A DNA stretch of 64,000 nucleotides from Nakamurella multipartita DSM 44233 (GCF_000024365.1 NC_013235.1:3844001-3908000); one strand, 5' to 3'. Shown: positions 44,054-52,991, counted from the stretch's first letter. Translations and numbers: made by a program. Notes: generated from the sequence alone by a model not told the origin.

Positions 44054-45268
44054 ATGACATCCCTGCAGTCCGGCGATCCGCAGACCTACCTGACGCTGGA
44101 CGACACCTGGTGCGCGCACAACTACCACCCGCTGCCGGTGGTGATCACCGCCGCCGAGGGCGCCTGGGTGACCGACGTGACCGGCCGCCGCTACCTGGAC
44201 ATGCTGGCCGGCTACTCGGCCCTGAACTTCGGGCACCGGCACCCCGATCTGATCGCGGCCGCGGTCGAGCAGCTGGGACGGGTCACCCTCACCTCCCGCG
44301 CCTTCCACCACGACCAGCTGGGCCCGTTCTGCGCCGAGCTGGCCGAGCTGACCGGCACCGAGATGGTGCTGCCGATGAATTCCGGCGCCGAGGCCGTCGA
44401 GTCGGCGGTCAAGGTCGCCCGCAAGTGGGCCTACGAGATCAAGGGGGTGCCGGAGAACCGCGCGCAGATCATCACCGCCGGCGGCAACTTCCACGGCCGC
44501 ACCCTGACCATCGTCTCGTTCTCCGACGACCCGACGGCCCGCGAGCACTACGGCCCCTACACCCCCGGGTTCGTCTCGGTGAAGTACGGCGACCTGGACG
44601 CGCTGCGCGATGCGATCACCCCGGACACCGCCGCCGTGCTGCTGGAACCGATCCAGGGTGAGGCGGGCGTGCTGGTGCCCCCGGCCGGGTACCTGGCCGG
44701 GGTGCGGGCCGCCTGCGACGAGCACGACGTGCTGTTCATCGCCGACGAGATCCAGTCCGGCCTCGGCCGCACCGGCAGCACCCTGGCCCTGGACCAGGAA
44801 GGCGTGCGGGCCGACCTGTACACCCTGGGCAAGGCGCTGGGCGGCGGCATCATGCCGGTCTCGGCGGTGGTCGGCCGGCGCGACGTGCTCGGCGTGCTGC
44901 GGCCCGGCCAGCACGGCTCGACCTTCGGCGGCAACCCCTTGGCCTGCGCGATCGGCCGGGCGGTCATCACCCTGCTGCGGACCGGCGAGATGCAGGCCCG
45001 CTCGGCCGAACTGGGTGCGCACTTGCACGCCCGGCTCGGCGAGCTGGTCGGCCGCGGCCTGGCCGAGGTGCGCGGCCGCGGCCTGTGGGCCGGCGCCGAG
45101 CTCGCCCCGCACGTCGGCCTGGGCCGCCCCATCAGCGAGCAGCTGGCCCACCGCGGCGTCCTGGTCAAGGAGACCCACGACACGACGCTGCGGTTCGCCC
45201 CGCCGATCGTGATCACCCGCGCCGAGATCGACCAGGCCGTCGACGCTCTCGTGGACGTCCTGCCCTGA
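44054..45268 (+). CDS. rocD: Ornithine aminotransferase
   Basis: 404 residues, a class III PLP enzyme that moves the delta-amino group of ornithine to 2-oxoglutarate. Seen: MNSGAEAVESAVKVARKWAY, FHGRTLTIVSFSDDP, LLEPIQGEAGVLVPP, FIADEIQSGLGRTG and the PLP lysine in YTLGKALGGGIMPVSA. GAGAAAGG lies before the ATG. It is a single gene, followed by the palindrome at 45314. Confidence 0.92.
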   Translation: MTSLQSGDPQTYLTLDDTWCAHNYHPLPVVITAAEGAWVTDVTGRRYLDMLAGYSALNFGHRHPDLIAAAVEQLGRVTLTSRAFHHDQLGPFCAELAELTGTEMVLPMNSGAEAVESAVKVARKWAYEIKGVPENRAQIITAGGNFHGRTLTIVSFSDDPTAREHYGPYTPGFVSVKYGDLDALRDAITPDTAAVLLEPIQGEAGVLVPPAGYLAGVRAACDEHDVLFIADEIQSGLGRTGSTLALDQEGVRADLYTLGKALGGGIMPVSAVVGRRDVLGVLRPGQHGSTFGGNPLACAIGRAVITLLRTGEMQARSAELGAHLHARLGELVGRGLAEVRGRGLWAGAELAPHVGLGRPISEQLAHRGVLVKETHDTTLRFAPPIVITRAEIDQAVDALVDVLP

Positions 45269-45313
45269 CTCCCCCGTCCCTGCCCCGTCCCGCCGCCCGC
45301 CGACCCCCAGGGG

Positions 45314-45377
45314 CCGCCGAGTGTGCAGAAACGGCCCTTATTCACGGCGATAGGGGCCGTTTCTGCACACTCGGCGG
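45314..45377. repeat. Long palindromic element, copy 1 (REP-like)
   Basis: CCGCCGAGTGTGCAGAAACG and the following GCCC pair perfectly over 24 bp with 45354-45377; four more pairs (one G-U) extend the stem and leave an 8-base loop. The core GAGTGTGCAGAAACGGCCC is identical in copy 2 at 46451. The stop codon of the DUF559 gene (45342-45344) lies in the loop, so this copy also codes the last ten residues of that protein. It could also act as a bidirectional terminator between that gene and rocD. Confidence 0.9.
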
Positions 45378-46385
45378 GGTCGTGGCGCGAGGCCGGCGCG
45401 CCGGGGCGGGTTGGGGCCGGCGCCACCCGCCGGCGGTGAGGGCCTGCTCGATGCGGGCCAGGCAGGTCGCCCGGTCCGCGAAGAACGCGCGGCCGGTCAG
45501 CCGCACCACCCGCCACCCGTCCGCGGCGAACCGATCGAGCCGGTCGATATCGGTGTCGTACTGCCGGGTGTCGGTGCGGTGCTGCTCGCCGTCGTACTCG
45601 ACGACCACGCGGTACCGCCGGTAGAGCATGTCGGCCCGGCCGAGGAACGTCCCGTCGGCGGCGAACAGGTCGACGTTGAGCTCGGGCTCGGGCAACCCGA
45701 TATCCACGGCCGCCAGCCGGACCAGCGTTTCCGGTCGGGACTCGGCCCCGGGGCGGATCAGCCCGACCGCGCGCCGAGCCGCGACCTTGCCCCGACCGCG
45801 GCACCGATCGACCCGCTCGACCAGGTCGGACAGCGACAGGTAGGGGCGATCGTCCAGGGCGTCGGCGAATCGGGGCGTCAGGATCAGCGCGTCGCCGACC
45901 GCCACCAGGTCGGGCACCGGCAGCACCGCAGCCACCTGGCAGAACAGGGTGGCCGGATCGATCAGCCGCTGCCCGCCACGATTCACGGTGAAGATCAGTG
46001 GATCGCTGAGCCGGTGCCCGACGAGGCCGGGCCGCCGGGGTGACATCGCCGGTTCGAAGACCGACACGTGCACCGCCTCGTCCTGCACCGCCCAGCCGGG
46101 CAGCGGCAGCGGCCACAGCCGGGCCGCTGTCAGATGTGAGAAGAACGCCCCCTCCGGCACCGCCAGCGTGACCGCGGCGCAGCGGTCGCGCAGCCGGGCC
46201 TCGGCCGCGGCCCACGCGTCCGGCCAGGCCCCGGCGCCGTCGGCCGGCTGACGGACTCCGCGGACCGGACGCTGCAGGTCGCTCCCGCGCATCCGCTTGT
46301 CGCCCAGCCCGATCGAGCGCCCCTGGGCCAAGGTGAACGCCGCGGCCTTGACCTCGCGGGGCAACGGAGTGGGTCGGCGGGGCAC
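45342..46385 (-). CDS. DUF559 domain protein with AbiEi-like N-terminus
   Basis: 347 residues. The middle part (FFSHLTAARLWPLPLPG, VHVSVFEPAMSPRRPGLVGH, and INPATLF-type sequence LIDPATLFCQVAAVL) resembles the AbiEi-type antitoxin fold. The C-terminal part ADMLYRRYRVVVEYDGEQH, then DIDRLDRFAADGWRVVRLTG, is a DUF559 (Vsr-like endonuclease) domain with its acidic and EYDG-type residues. GTG 46385 is the likely start. The gene is bracketed by two REP-like palindromes, and its C-terminal SVQKRPLSP is coded by one of them. Codon use is like its neighbours. Function unknown. Confidence 0.8.
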   Translation of the reverse strand: MPRRPTPLPREVKAAAFTLAQGRSIGLGDKRMRGSDLQRPVRGVRQPADGAGAWPDAWAAAEARLRDRCAAVTLAVPEGAFFSHLTAARLWPLPLPGWAVQDEAVHVSVFEPAMSPRRPGLVGHRLSDPLIFTVNRGGQRLIDPATLFCQVAAVLPVPDLVAVGDALILTPRFADALDDRPYLSLSDLVERVDRCRGRGKVAARRAVGLIRPGAESRPETLVRLAAVDIGLPEPELNVDLFAADGTFLGRADMLYRRYRVVVEYDGEQHRTDTRQYDTDIDRLDRFAADGWRVVRLTGRAFFADRATCLARIEQALTAGGWRRPQPAPARRPRATTPPSVQKRPLSP

Positions 46386-46450
46386 CCGCTCAGCGTCGCC
46401 GATCCGGCGGCGGGCACCCCGAGTTGTCCACAATCGGCCCCGCCCCCGCC

Positions 46451-46512
46451 CGTCGAGTGTGCAGAAACGGCCCTTATCCGGGCGGATAAGGGCCGTTTCT
46501 GCACACTCGACG
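46451..46512. repeat. Long palindromic element, copy 2 (REP-like)
   Basis: A perfect 30-bp stem (46451-46480 with 46483-46512) with a 2-base loop GG. Core GAGTGTGCAGAAACGGCCC and TTATCCG are shared with or close to copy 1. It lies just upstream of the DUF559 gene and downstream of zapE. Confidence 0.9.
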
Positions 46513-46514
46513 CC

Positions 46515-46559
46515 TTAGGCGGGGCGGCCTTGGGCGGGGCGGCCCTGGGCGGGGCGCGG
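46515..46559. repeat. Three tandem 15-bp repeats
   Basis: TTAGGCGGGGCGGCC, TTGGGCGGGGCGGCC and CTGGGCGGGGCGCGG lie head to tail between palindrome copy 2 and the end of zapE. Non-coding. Confidence 0.7.
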
Positions 46560-46560
46560 G

Positions 46561-47562
46561 CTAGGAGACGGCGTCGCGGGCCAGCGCGAGGATGCGGGAG
46601 GTGGCCCGCTTGTACTTCTTGCGGTACCCGCCGGCCAGCATCTCCGGGGTGAAGATCTCGTCCAGCGGCACCCCGGAGGCGCGCACCGGGATGGAGCGGT
46701 CGTAGAGCCGGTCGATCAGCACCACCCAGCGCAGCGCGGCGGACTGGTTGTCCAGCGGCTGCACGTCGCGCAACTGCACCGAGCTGACCCCGTCCACCAG
46801 CTGGCCGTACCGGGAGGGGTGCAGGGTCTCCAGCTTGGCGGTCAGGTCCGCGTAGGAGTCCAGGCTCGCGCCCGGCGCCTGGGCCGCGGCGACCAGCTCG
46901 GCGTCGCCCAGCGGCGGCGGGGCCGGGGCCAGCCCCTGGTGCCGGTAGTCCGGCCCGTCGACCCGCAGCGTCTGGAACCGCGAGGCCAGCGCGTGGATCT
47001 CGCGGCGGAAGTCCTCCGCGGCGAACCGGCCCTCGCCGAGCTTGTCCGGCAAGGTGTTCGACGTCGCGGTCAGGTGCACTCCGGCGTCGCAGAGCTGGCC
47101 CAACAGCCGGGTCATCAGCATGGTGTCGCCCGGGTCGTCCAGCTCGAACTCGTCGACGGCGACCAGCTTGTGGCCGGAGAGCCGGCTCACCGTCTCGGCG
47201 AATCCGAGCGCGCCGACCAGGTGCGTGTACTCGACGAACGTGCCGTACGCCTTCGGCCCGGGGACGGCGTGCCACAGCGAGGCCAGCAGGTGGGTCTTGC
47301 CGACCCCGAACCCGCCGTCGAGGTAGTAGCCGCCGGCCGGGGTCGAGCCGGACCGGCGGAACAGGCCCTTCTTGGGCGGCCGCGCGATCGTCTCGGCGAA
47401 CGCGGACAACGCCGTCACCGCCGCCTGCTGGCTGGGCTGGTCGGGCGCCGGCCGGTAGGTGGAGAAGCGCACGTCGTTGAACCGCGGCGGCGGCACCAGC
47501 CCCTCGATCAATTCGTCCGCGTCCACGACGGGATCGCGGTCGACCAGGTGCAGGGCAGGCAT
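46561..47562 (-). CDS. zapE: Cell division protein ZapE (AFG1-like ATPase)
   Basis: 333 residues. Walker A DGGFGVGKTHLL (about 82-93) and Walker B KLVAVDEFELDDPGD (about 132-145) with sensor-type TATSNTLPDKLGEG place it in the AFG1/ZapE family of ATPases linked to division under stress. The C-terminal FTPEMLAGGYRKKYKRATSR is also typical. The ATG at 47562 lacks a ribosome binding site, so the transcript may be leaderless. It is divergent from the RibD-type gene with about 50 bases between. Confidence 0.9.
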   Translation of the reverse strand: MPALHLVDRDPVVDADELIEGLVPPPRFNDVRFSTYRPAPDQPSQQAAVTALSAFAETIARPPKKGLFRRSGSTPAGGYYLDGGFGVGKTHLLASLWHAVPGPKAYGTFVEYTHLVGALGFAETVSRLSGHKLVAVDEFELDDPGDTMLMTRLLGQLCDAGVHLTATSNTLPDKLGEGRFAAEDFRREIHALASRFQTLRVDGPDYRHQGLAPAPPPLGDAELVAAAQAPGASLDSYADLTAKLETLHPSRYGQLVDGVSSVQLRDVQPLDNQSAALRWVVLIDRLYDRSIPVRASGVPLDEIFTPEMLAGGYRKKYKRATSRILALARDAVS

Positions 47563-47611
47563 GAGGCAGGAGCGTATCCGGACCGCACGAGCCGTCTGGT
47601 ACGGATGGGGT

Positions 47612-48373
47612 GTGCGAGCGGACACATCCCGGACCCCCCAGGCGAGCGGTCGCGGCGTCGATCGGCTGCCGGACGGTCCCGATCGGGACGACGAGCTCGC
47701 CGCCCTGTACGCCTGGCCCACCGCCACCCCGCACGTGCGGGCCAACATGATCACCTCGTTGGACGGCGGAGCCGCCCTCGACGGGCGGTCAGGGGGCCTG
47801 GGCAACGAGGCCGACCGCGAGCTGTTCGCGGTGTTGCGTGACCTGGCCGACGTCATCCTGGTCGGCGCGGGCACCGTGCGGACCGAGCAGTACGGCGGCA
47901 TCCGGTTCGACCCGGACCGGCTCGCCCGCCGCCGGCGCTGGGGCCGATCCAAGCAGCCACCGCCGATCGCCGTGGTCACCCGCCGCGGCCTGGACGCCGA
48001 CCTGCCGCTGTTCACCGACACCCAGACCCGGCCGATCGTGATCACCCCGCAGGCCGCGGCCGAGCGGGTCCCGCCGACCGCCGACGCGCTGATCGCCGGG
48101 ACCGACGAGGTCGACCTGGCCGCCGCCGTGCGCGGGTTGGCCGACCGGGGCCTGGGCCGGATCCACTGCGAGGGCGGGCCGGCCCTGCTCGGCGACCTGA
48201 TCGCCCGCGACCTGCTCGACGAATGCTGCCTGACCATCGCGCCGGTCCTGCTCGGCTCGGCCGCGACCCGGCTGCTGCCCATCGACCTGGCCGCTCCGGT
48301 GGCCTGGACGCCGGCCCTGCTGCGGATCGGCGGGGCGCACCTGTTCGCCCGTTACCTGCGCGAGCCGGCATGA
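47612..48373 (+). CDS. RibD C-terminal domain (pyrimidine reductase-like) protein
   Basis: 253 residues. VRANMITSLDGGAALDGRSGGL, DVILVGAGTVRTEQYG, and GRIHCEGGPALLGDLIARDLLDE are hallmarks of the RibD reductase domain that uses NADPH. The deaminase half of RibD is absent, as in a common actinobacterial reductase family of unknown substrate. GTG 47612 is the likely start (earlier in-frame positions overlap zapE). The stop overlaps the next start (ATGA). Confidence 0.88.
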   Translation: MRADTSRTPQASGRGVDRLPDGPDRDDELAALYAWPTATPHVRANMITSLDGGAALDGRSGGLGNEADRELFAVLRDLADVILVGAGTVRTEQYGGIRFDPDRLARRRRWGRSKQPPPIAVVTRRGLDADLPLFTDTQTRPIVITPQAAAERVPPTADALIAGTDEVDLAAAVRGLADRGLGRIHCEGGPALLGDLIARDLLDECCLTIAPVLLGSAATRLLPIDLAAPVAWTPALLRIGGAHLFARYLREPA

Positions 48374-49944
48374 GCGGCGCGCGCCGGATCGGCCCGCTCG
48401 CCGCCGGGTTGGCCGCGCTGACCATGGTGCTGCTGGCCGGCTGCACCCTGGGCCCGTCCCAACGGCCGGCGTTGGCCACCTACGGCCCCGGGCCGGCCGC
48501 CACCGTGACCACCACCGCCCCGGCCAGCGGCACCGTCGGACCCGGTGGTCCCGGGCAGCGGGCCGACCCGATCCGCTGGCAGGGCTGCGCGGACGTCGCC
48601 GACACCGACCCGACGACCGGCCAGCAGTTCGACGTCGACTGCGCCACCGTGGTCACCGAGGGGTCGGCGGTCGGGTCGGCCGGGCGGCGGAGCATCGAGG
48701 TGGCCCGTGCCCGCGCCGCCGGCGTCGCCGACGACGCCCCGGTCCTGGTGGTGCTGGACGGTTCCCCTGGCCAGCACGGTCGCAGCGACGTGGCCGCCGT
48801 CGCCGCCGGCCTGTCCCCGGCCGTGCGCCAGCACTTCGCGGTGGTCACCGTCGATCTGGCCGGCAGCGGTGACGCCGACCCGATCGACTGCATCTCCCGT
48901 ACCGACCTGGGCGCGCTGGCCACCCTGGGGGCCGATCCGACCCAACCCGAGGGGGCCAAGGCCCTGGCCGAGGTGACCCGCTCGATCACCTTCGAGTGCA
49001 CCGACCAGGGCGGTCCTGACCTGCCGCTGGTGAACACCACCGAAGCCGCCGACGACCTGGACCATCTACGGGCCGCGCTGGGCACCGACCGGCTGACCGT
49101 GCTCGGCCGCGGCGCCGGGGCGACCCTGGGCACCGTCTACGCCGACCGGTATCCGGGCCGGGTGCAGGCCGCGGTCCTGGATGCGCCGGCCAACCCGATG
49201 GATGCCGCGGACGCCAGGGCCGCGGCCGTCGGGGTGGCCGCGGAGAAGGCATTGGACGCGTTCGCGGCCGCCTGCCCGACCTTCAGCGGCGGCTGCCCGC
49301 TGGGCGCCGATCCGCGCGGCACCGTGGAGAAGACGGTTGCCCAGCTCGACGCGGCCGCGACCCCGGGCACCGGCCGGGTGACCGGCGGGTCGGTGCTGCT
49401 GAGCCTGCTGCTGGGACTGGGCGACCCGGCCGTCTGGCCCGGGCTGGCCGGCGACATCGCCAAGGCCGGGCAGGGCGACACCACCGCCCTGGCCAGCCGC
49501 CTGAGCACCGCGCTCGGCCTGTCCGACAGCCGGTCGTGGGTGACCCCGGCCCTGATCTACGCCTGCAACGACACCGCGGTCCGGCTCGGCCCGGACCAGC
49601 TGGCCACCGCGGTCCAGGACGTCCGGGCGCAGGCCCCGCTGTTCGGGCCCTACGCCCTGGGCCTGCTCGGGGTGTGCGGGTCGTGGCCGGCACCGGAGAA
49701 CGCGCTCGGCGCGGTCAAGGCCAACGGCGCGCCCCCGATCCTGGTGCTCGGCGCGGTCGACGACCCCGTCGCCCCGTACGAATCGGTGCGGGCCCTGGCC
49801 GGTCAGCTGGCCTCGGCCGTCCTGGTCAGCTGGCAGTCCGGCACCCACGGCAGCTATCCGGCGAGCGCGTGCGCCGCCGGGGCCGTCGACGGCTACCTGC
49901 TGCAGGGTCAGTTGCCCGCCGTCGGCACCCTCTGCCCGCCCTGA
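48370..49944 (+). CDS. Alpha/beta hydrolase lipoprotein (TAP-like) lacking the nucleophile serine
   Basis: 524 residues. Lipobox LLAGCT near 21-26 shows a lipoprotein. The hydrolase core has VLVVLDGSPGQHG, VVTVDLAGSGDAD, and a C-terminal TAP-like part with LVLGAVDDPVAPYES (acid Asp) and GTHGSYPASACA (His). At the nucleophile elbow, where relatives have G-x-S-x-G, this protein reads VLGRGAGATLG (about residue 250), so the serine is missing. It may be inactive, or another residue may serve. It overlaps the RibD-type gene. Confidence 0.85.
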   Translation: MSGARRIGPLAAGLAALTMVLLAGCTLGPSQRPALATYGPGPAATVTTTAPASGTVGPGGPGQRADPIRWQGCADVADTDPTTGQQFDVDCATVVTEGSAVGSAGRRSIEVARARAAGVADDAPVLVVLDGSPGQHGRSDVAAVAAGLSPAVRQHFAVVTVDLAGSGDADPIDCISRTDLGALATLGADPTQPEGAKALAEVTRSITFECTDQGGPDLPLVNTTEAADDLDHLRAALGTDRLTVLGRGAGATLGTVYADRYPGRVQAAVLDAPANPMDAADARAAAVGVAAEKALDAFAAACPTFSGGCPLGADPRGTVEKTVAQLDAAATPGTGRVTGGSVLLSLLLGLGDPAVWPGLAGDIAKAGQGDTTALASRLSTALGLSDSRSWVTPALIYACNDTAVRLGPDQLATAVQDVRAQAPLFGPYALGLLGVCGSWPAPENALGAVKANGAPPILVLGAVDDPVAPYESVRALAGQLASAVLVSWQSGTHGSYPASACAAGAVDGYLLQGQLPAVGTLCPP

Positions 49945-50047
49945 GCCGTCCCCGCCGAGCCCCGCGGACCCGGGCGGCGGCCAGCCCGTCGCGGTGCCCC
50001 GGCGTGGTTTCGGTGCACTGTCGGTGCCCGGTCGTAGGGTCGCGGAC

Positions 50048-50647
50048 ATGACGGGGTCGATGACCGCGGCCGGACCGGCCGCCTTCCGCCGGGCGGTGAC
50101 TCGGCTGGACGTCGCCCGGCTGCGGAGCGAGATCGAGATCGGACCGCTGCCGGCGCCCGCCCGCCTCGCGCCCTACAGCCACGCGGTCTCCGCGGCGGTC
50201 TACCCGCCCGGGGCGGCGGAGGAAACGGCCTCCGGCCGACTGGTGCTGCTCTTCGATCCGGACGGGGTTCCGGCCTGGGGCGGGGAGTTGCGAATTGTGG
50301 CGTTCGCCACGTGCGAGCTCGATCCGGAGATCGCGCAGGACCCGCTGCTGCCGGAGGTGGCCTGGAGCTGGTTGACCGAATCGCTGGAGGCCAGCGGGGC
50401 GGGTTACGCCGCGCTGGGCGGCACCGTCACCGCCACTTCTTCCACCCGATTCGGTGACATTGCCGGCCCGCAGCGGGCCGATGACCTGGAAATGCGCGCT
50501 TCGTGGACCGCCGATGAGCAGACCGACCTCCATTTGCAGGCTTTCGCGGGCTTCCTCGCCGCGGCCGCCGGCCTTCCCCCCGAAGGTGTCACGCTCCTTC
50601 AAAGAGCCGATCCGTTCGCGGCACGTTCGGACCGATACGATCACTGA
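50048..50647 (+). CDS. DUF3000 domain protein
   Basis: 199 residues. FRRAVTRLDVARLRSEIEIGPLPAP at the start and LRIVAFATCELDPEIAQDPLLPEVAWSWL in the middle are typical of DUF3000, an actinobacterial family of unknown function. Its place just upstream of an RNase D (HRDC) gene is the usual one. No signal peptide or membrane segment. ATG 50048. Confidence 0.85.
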   Translation: MTGSMTAAGPAAFRRAVTRLDVARLRSEIEIGPLPAPARLAPYSHAVSAAVYPPGAAEETASGRLVLLFDPDGVPAWGGELRIVAFATCELDPEIAQDPLLPEVAWSWLTESLEASGAGYAALGGTVTATSSTRFGDIAGPQRADDLEMRASWTADEQTDLHLQAFAGFLAAAAGLPPEGVTLLQRADPFAARSDRYDH

Positions 50648-50822
50648 TCGTTGGTCGGAACGGGTGCTTGACCACGGACGGCGGAAGAGCGGACACTATG
50701 GGTAACAACGGGCTGACACGCTGACAACGACCAGGGTCGAGCATCTGACTCGACGGTTTGATGTCGAACCCGGACAATTCGAATGACGGGGGATTCGCGT
50801 GACAGGGGTGGGAGGAAGTCCG

Positions 50823-51512
50823 GTGAGTGACGAGACAGGCATCTTCGGTGCAGGACCCGTCGGGGTCGTGGCCGGACGCCGTGGACCCGGCACCAGTCAG
50901 GTCGACGCGGGGGTCATGCTGCCCAGCCAGCGGGCGCCGGCCGCGGCCGTCCCGCGCTCCAATCTCCGCGTCACCACCGTGCTGCTGGTCGACCCCGATC
51001 GCGCCACCCGGGAGCCGCTCAAGGCCAGCCTCACCGACGTCGGCATCGGCCGGATCGTGGAAGCGCCCTCGGTCGCCGCGGCCGAGGAGATCATCGGCCG
51101 CCAGCTGGTGGGCGACCTGGCCCTGGTCAGCCTGCAGCTGGGCACCGACACCGCGCGGCTGGTGCACCTGCTCCGCGAGGCCGGCTGGCCGCGCATCATC
51201 GCGCTCGCCCCGACCGCCGAGATCGGACCGGTGATCGACGCGGTCGGCTCCGGTGTGAGCGGCGTGCTCATCGGCCGGCGGGCCAACCCGTCCGCGGCCG
51301 CGATCCCGGCCACCATCCACGACCTGTCCAGCCGGGAGATCGAGGTCATCCGCCTGGTCGCCGACGGCCGGTCCAACAAGTGGATCGGTGACCAGCTCTC
51401 GCTGTCCGCCCTCACCGTCAAGAGCCACCTCGCCCGCATCGGCCGCAAGCTGGGCACCGGGGATCGCGCCCACATGGTCGCCCTGGCCATGCGCGCCGGC
51501 GTGATCGCCTGA
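50823..51512 (+). CDS. Atypical response regulator, LuxR-type output
   Basis: 229 residues. An N-terminal leader (about 35) precedes a receiver-like domain beginning RVTTVLLVDPDRATREPL. The usual phospho-acceptor Asp is replaced: the strand reads GDLALVSLQLGTD, with Ser where Asp is expected. The C-terminal LuxR helix-turn-helix is intact: LSSREIEVIRLVADGRSNKWIGDQLSLSALTVKSHLARI. So it binds DNA but is probably not controlled by phosphorylation. GTG 50823 follows GGAGGAAG; GTG 50799 is an alternative. No sensor kinase nearby. Confidence 0.85.
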   Translation: MSDETGIFGAGPVGVVAGRRGPGTSQVDAGVMLPSQRAPAAAVPRSNLRVTTVLLVDPDRATREPLKASLTDVGIGRIVEAPSVAAAEEIIGRQLVGDLALVSLQLGTDTARLVHLLREAGWPRIIALAPTAEIGPVIDAVGSGVSGVLIGRRANPSAAAIPATIHDLSSREIEVIRLVADGRSNKWIGDQLSLSALTVKSHLARIGRKLGTGDRAHMVALAMRAGVIA

Positions 51513-51522
51513 GTCGTACCTC

Positions 51523-51600
51523 CTGGTTCCCACCGCTGGTTCCCACCGCTGGATCCCACCCCTTCACCCCACCCCTGGATCCCGCCCCGGTTCGCACCCC
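51523..51600. repeat. Six tandem 13-bp repeats
   Basis: CTGGTTCCCACCG occurs twice perfectly, then as four decayed units (CTGGATCCCACCC, CTTCACCCCACCC, CTGGATCCCGCCC, CGGTTCGCACCCC). Non-coding, between the response regulator and RNase D. Confidence 0.75.
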
Positions 51601-51670
51601 GGTTTGCGCAGAACCCGACGGAACCGGACGGCACCGGACGCCAATGGCCACACAACCGGTCACGGCGCGA

Positions 51671-51676
51671 TAGGTT
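51671..51676 (+). promoter_or_regulatory. Likely -10 element of leaderless RNase D promoter
   Basis: TAGGTT lies six bases before ATG 51683 and there is no ribosome binding site, the geometry of a leaderless start. It supports 51683 as the true start of the gene. Confidence 0.45.
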
Positions 51677-51682
51677 CCGCTG

Positions 51683-52979
51683 ATGAGTTCCGCCCCCGGG
51701 CATCGACGACGATGCCGTCGTCGACGGCCCGGCCGCACCCCCGAGCACGCCCGAGGACGCCGGCCCACCGGCCGTCCCGCTGCTCGCCCCCCGCGACCCC
51801 ATCGTCGGCCCGCTGACCCAGATCCCCGACCTGCTGGAATGGGCCCGGCGGTTCGCCACCGAACCGGCCGGCCCGGTCGCCATCGACGCCGAACGCGCCT
51901 CCGGCTTCCGCTACGGCGGCCGCGCCTACCTGGTCCAGCTGCGCCGCCCCGATCTGGGCACCGCCCTGCTGGACCCGATCGCGCTGGGCGATCTGGCCGT
52001 GCTCGACCAGCCGCTGGCCCATTCCGAATGGGTGCTGCACGCGGCCACCCAGGACCTGCCCTGCCTGGCCGAAGCCGGCATCCGGCCGCGCCGGCTGTTC
52101 GACACCGAACTGGCCGGCCGGCTGGCCGGGTTCCCGCGGGTCGGTCTGGCCCCGCTGGTGGAACAGGTACTGGGCCTGCAGTTGCGCAAGGGTCACGGCG
52201 CGGCCGATTGGTCCACCCGCCCGCTGCCGCACGATTGGCTGGTCTACGCGGCCCTGGACGTCGAGGTGCTGGTCGACCTGCGCGATGCCATGGAGCAGGA
52301 ACTGAGCCGGCAGAACAAGCTCGAATGGGCTCAGCAGGAGTTCGCCGCGCTGGTGGCCGCGCCGCCGCCGGCGCCCCGGCCGGATCCCTGGCGCCGTACC
52401 TCCGGGGTGCACAAGATCAGCGACCGGCGGGCGCTGGCCGTGGTCCGCGAGATGTGGTTGGCCCGGGACGGGCTGGCCCGCCGGCGCGACGTCGCCCCGC
52501 ACCGGGTGCTGCCCGACTCGGCGATCATCGCGGCGGCCACCGCCCGACCGACCACCATCACCGCCCTGGTGGCCCTGCCGGTGTTCTCCGGCCGGATGCA
52601 GCGCCGCAACGCCGAGCTGTGGTTGGCCGCCATCAACCGGGCGCTGACCGCGCCGGCCGACGAGCTGCCCCCGCCGCGTTTCCAGGGCGACGGGCCGCCG
52701 GCGCCGGCCAAGTGGGCCTCCCGGGACGCGGCGGCCGCCGCCCGGCTCCAGGCGACCAAGGCCGCGCTGGCCGAACTGTCCGAACGGGTCCGCACCCCGG
52801 TGGAGAACCTGCTGTCCCCCGACCTGGTCCGCCGGGTGCTGTGGACGCCGCCGGACGAGCAGGGCAGCGGCCTGGACGCCGCGCTGGCCCAGGAGCTGGC
52901 CGGTCGTGGGGCCCGTCCCTGGCAGATCGAGCTGGTCGGGCCGGTGCTGCGCGAGGCCATCGTCACCACCCAGGGGTGA
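51683..52979 (+). pseudogene. rnd: Ribonuclease D (HRDC) gene with a frameshift near its start
   Basis: The main frame covers about 425 residues: exonuclease motifs VAIDAERASGFRYGGRAYLV (Exo I), EWVLHAATQDLPCL (Exo II) and LVYAALDVEVLVDLRD (Exo III), then an HRDC region near HKISDRRALAVVREMW. This frame has two stops at 51681-51686 and no start codon before about 51999. ATG 51683 is one base out of frame: dropping one G in CCCCCGGG (51693-51700) gives MSSAPGIDDDAVVDGP and a complete enzyme. Neighbours are the usual ones for this gene. The product trims RNA 3' ends. Confidence 0.8.
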
Positions 52980-52991
52980 CGGTCGACAGAT

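Noticed and set aside
45314-46512. Palindromes as plain IS terminal repeats of one element
   Set aside because: Each is a complete hairpin on its own, with no single pair of outer inverted repeats or target duplication that would define a standard insertion sequence.
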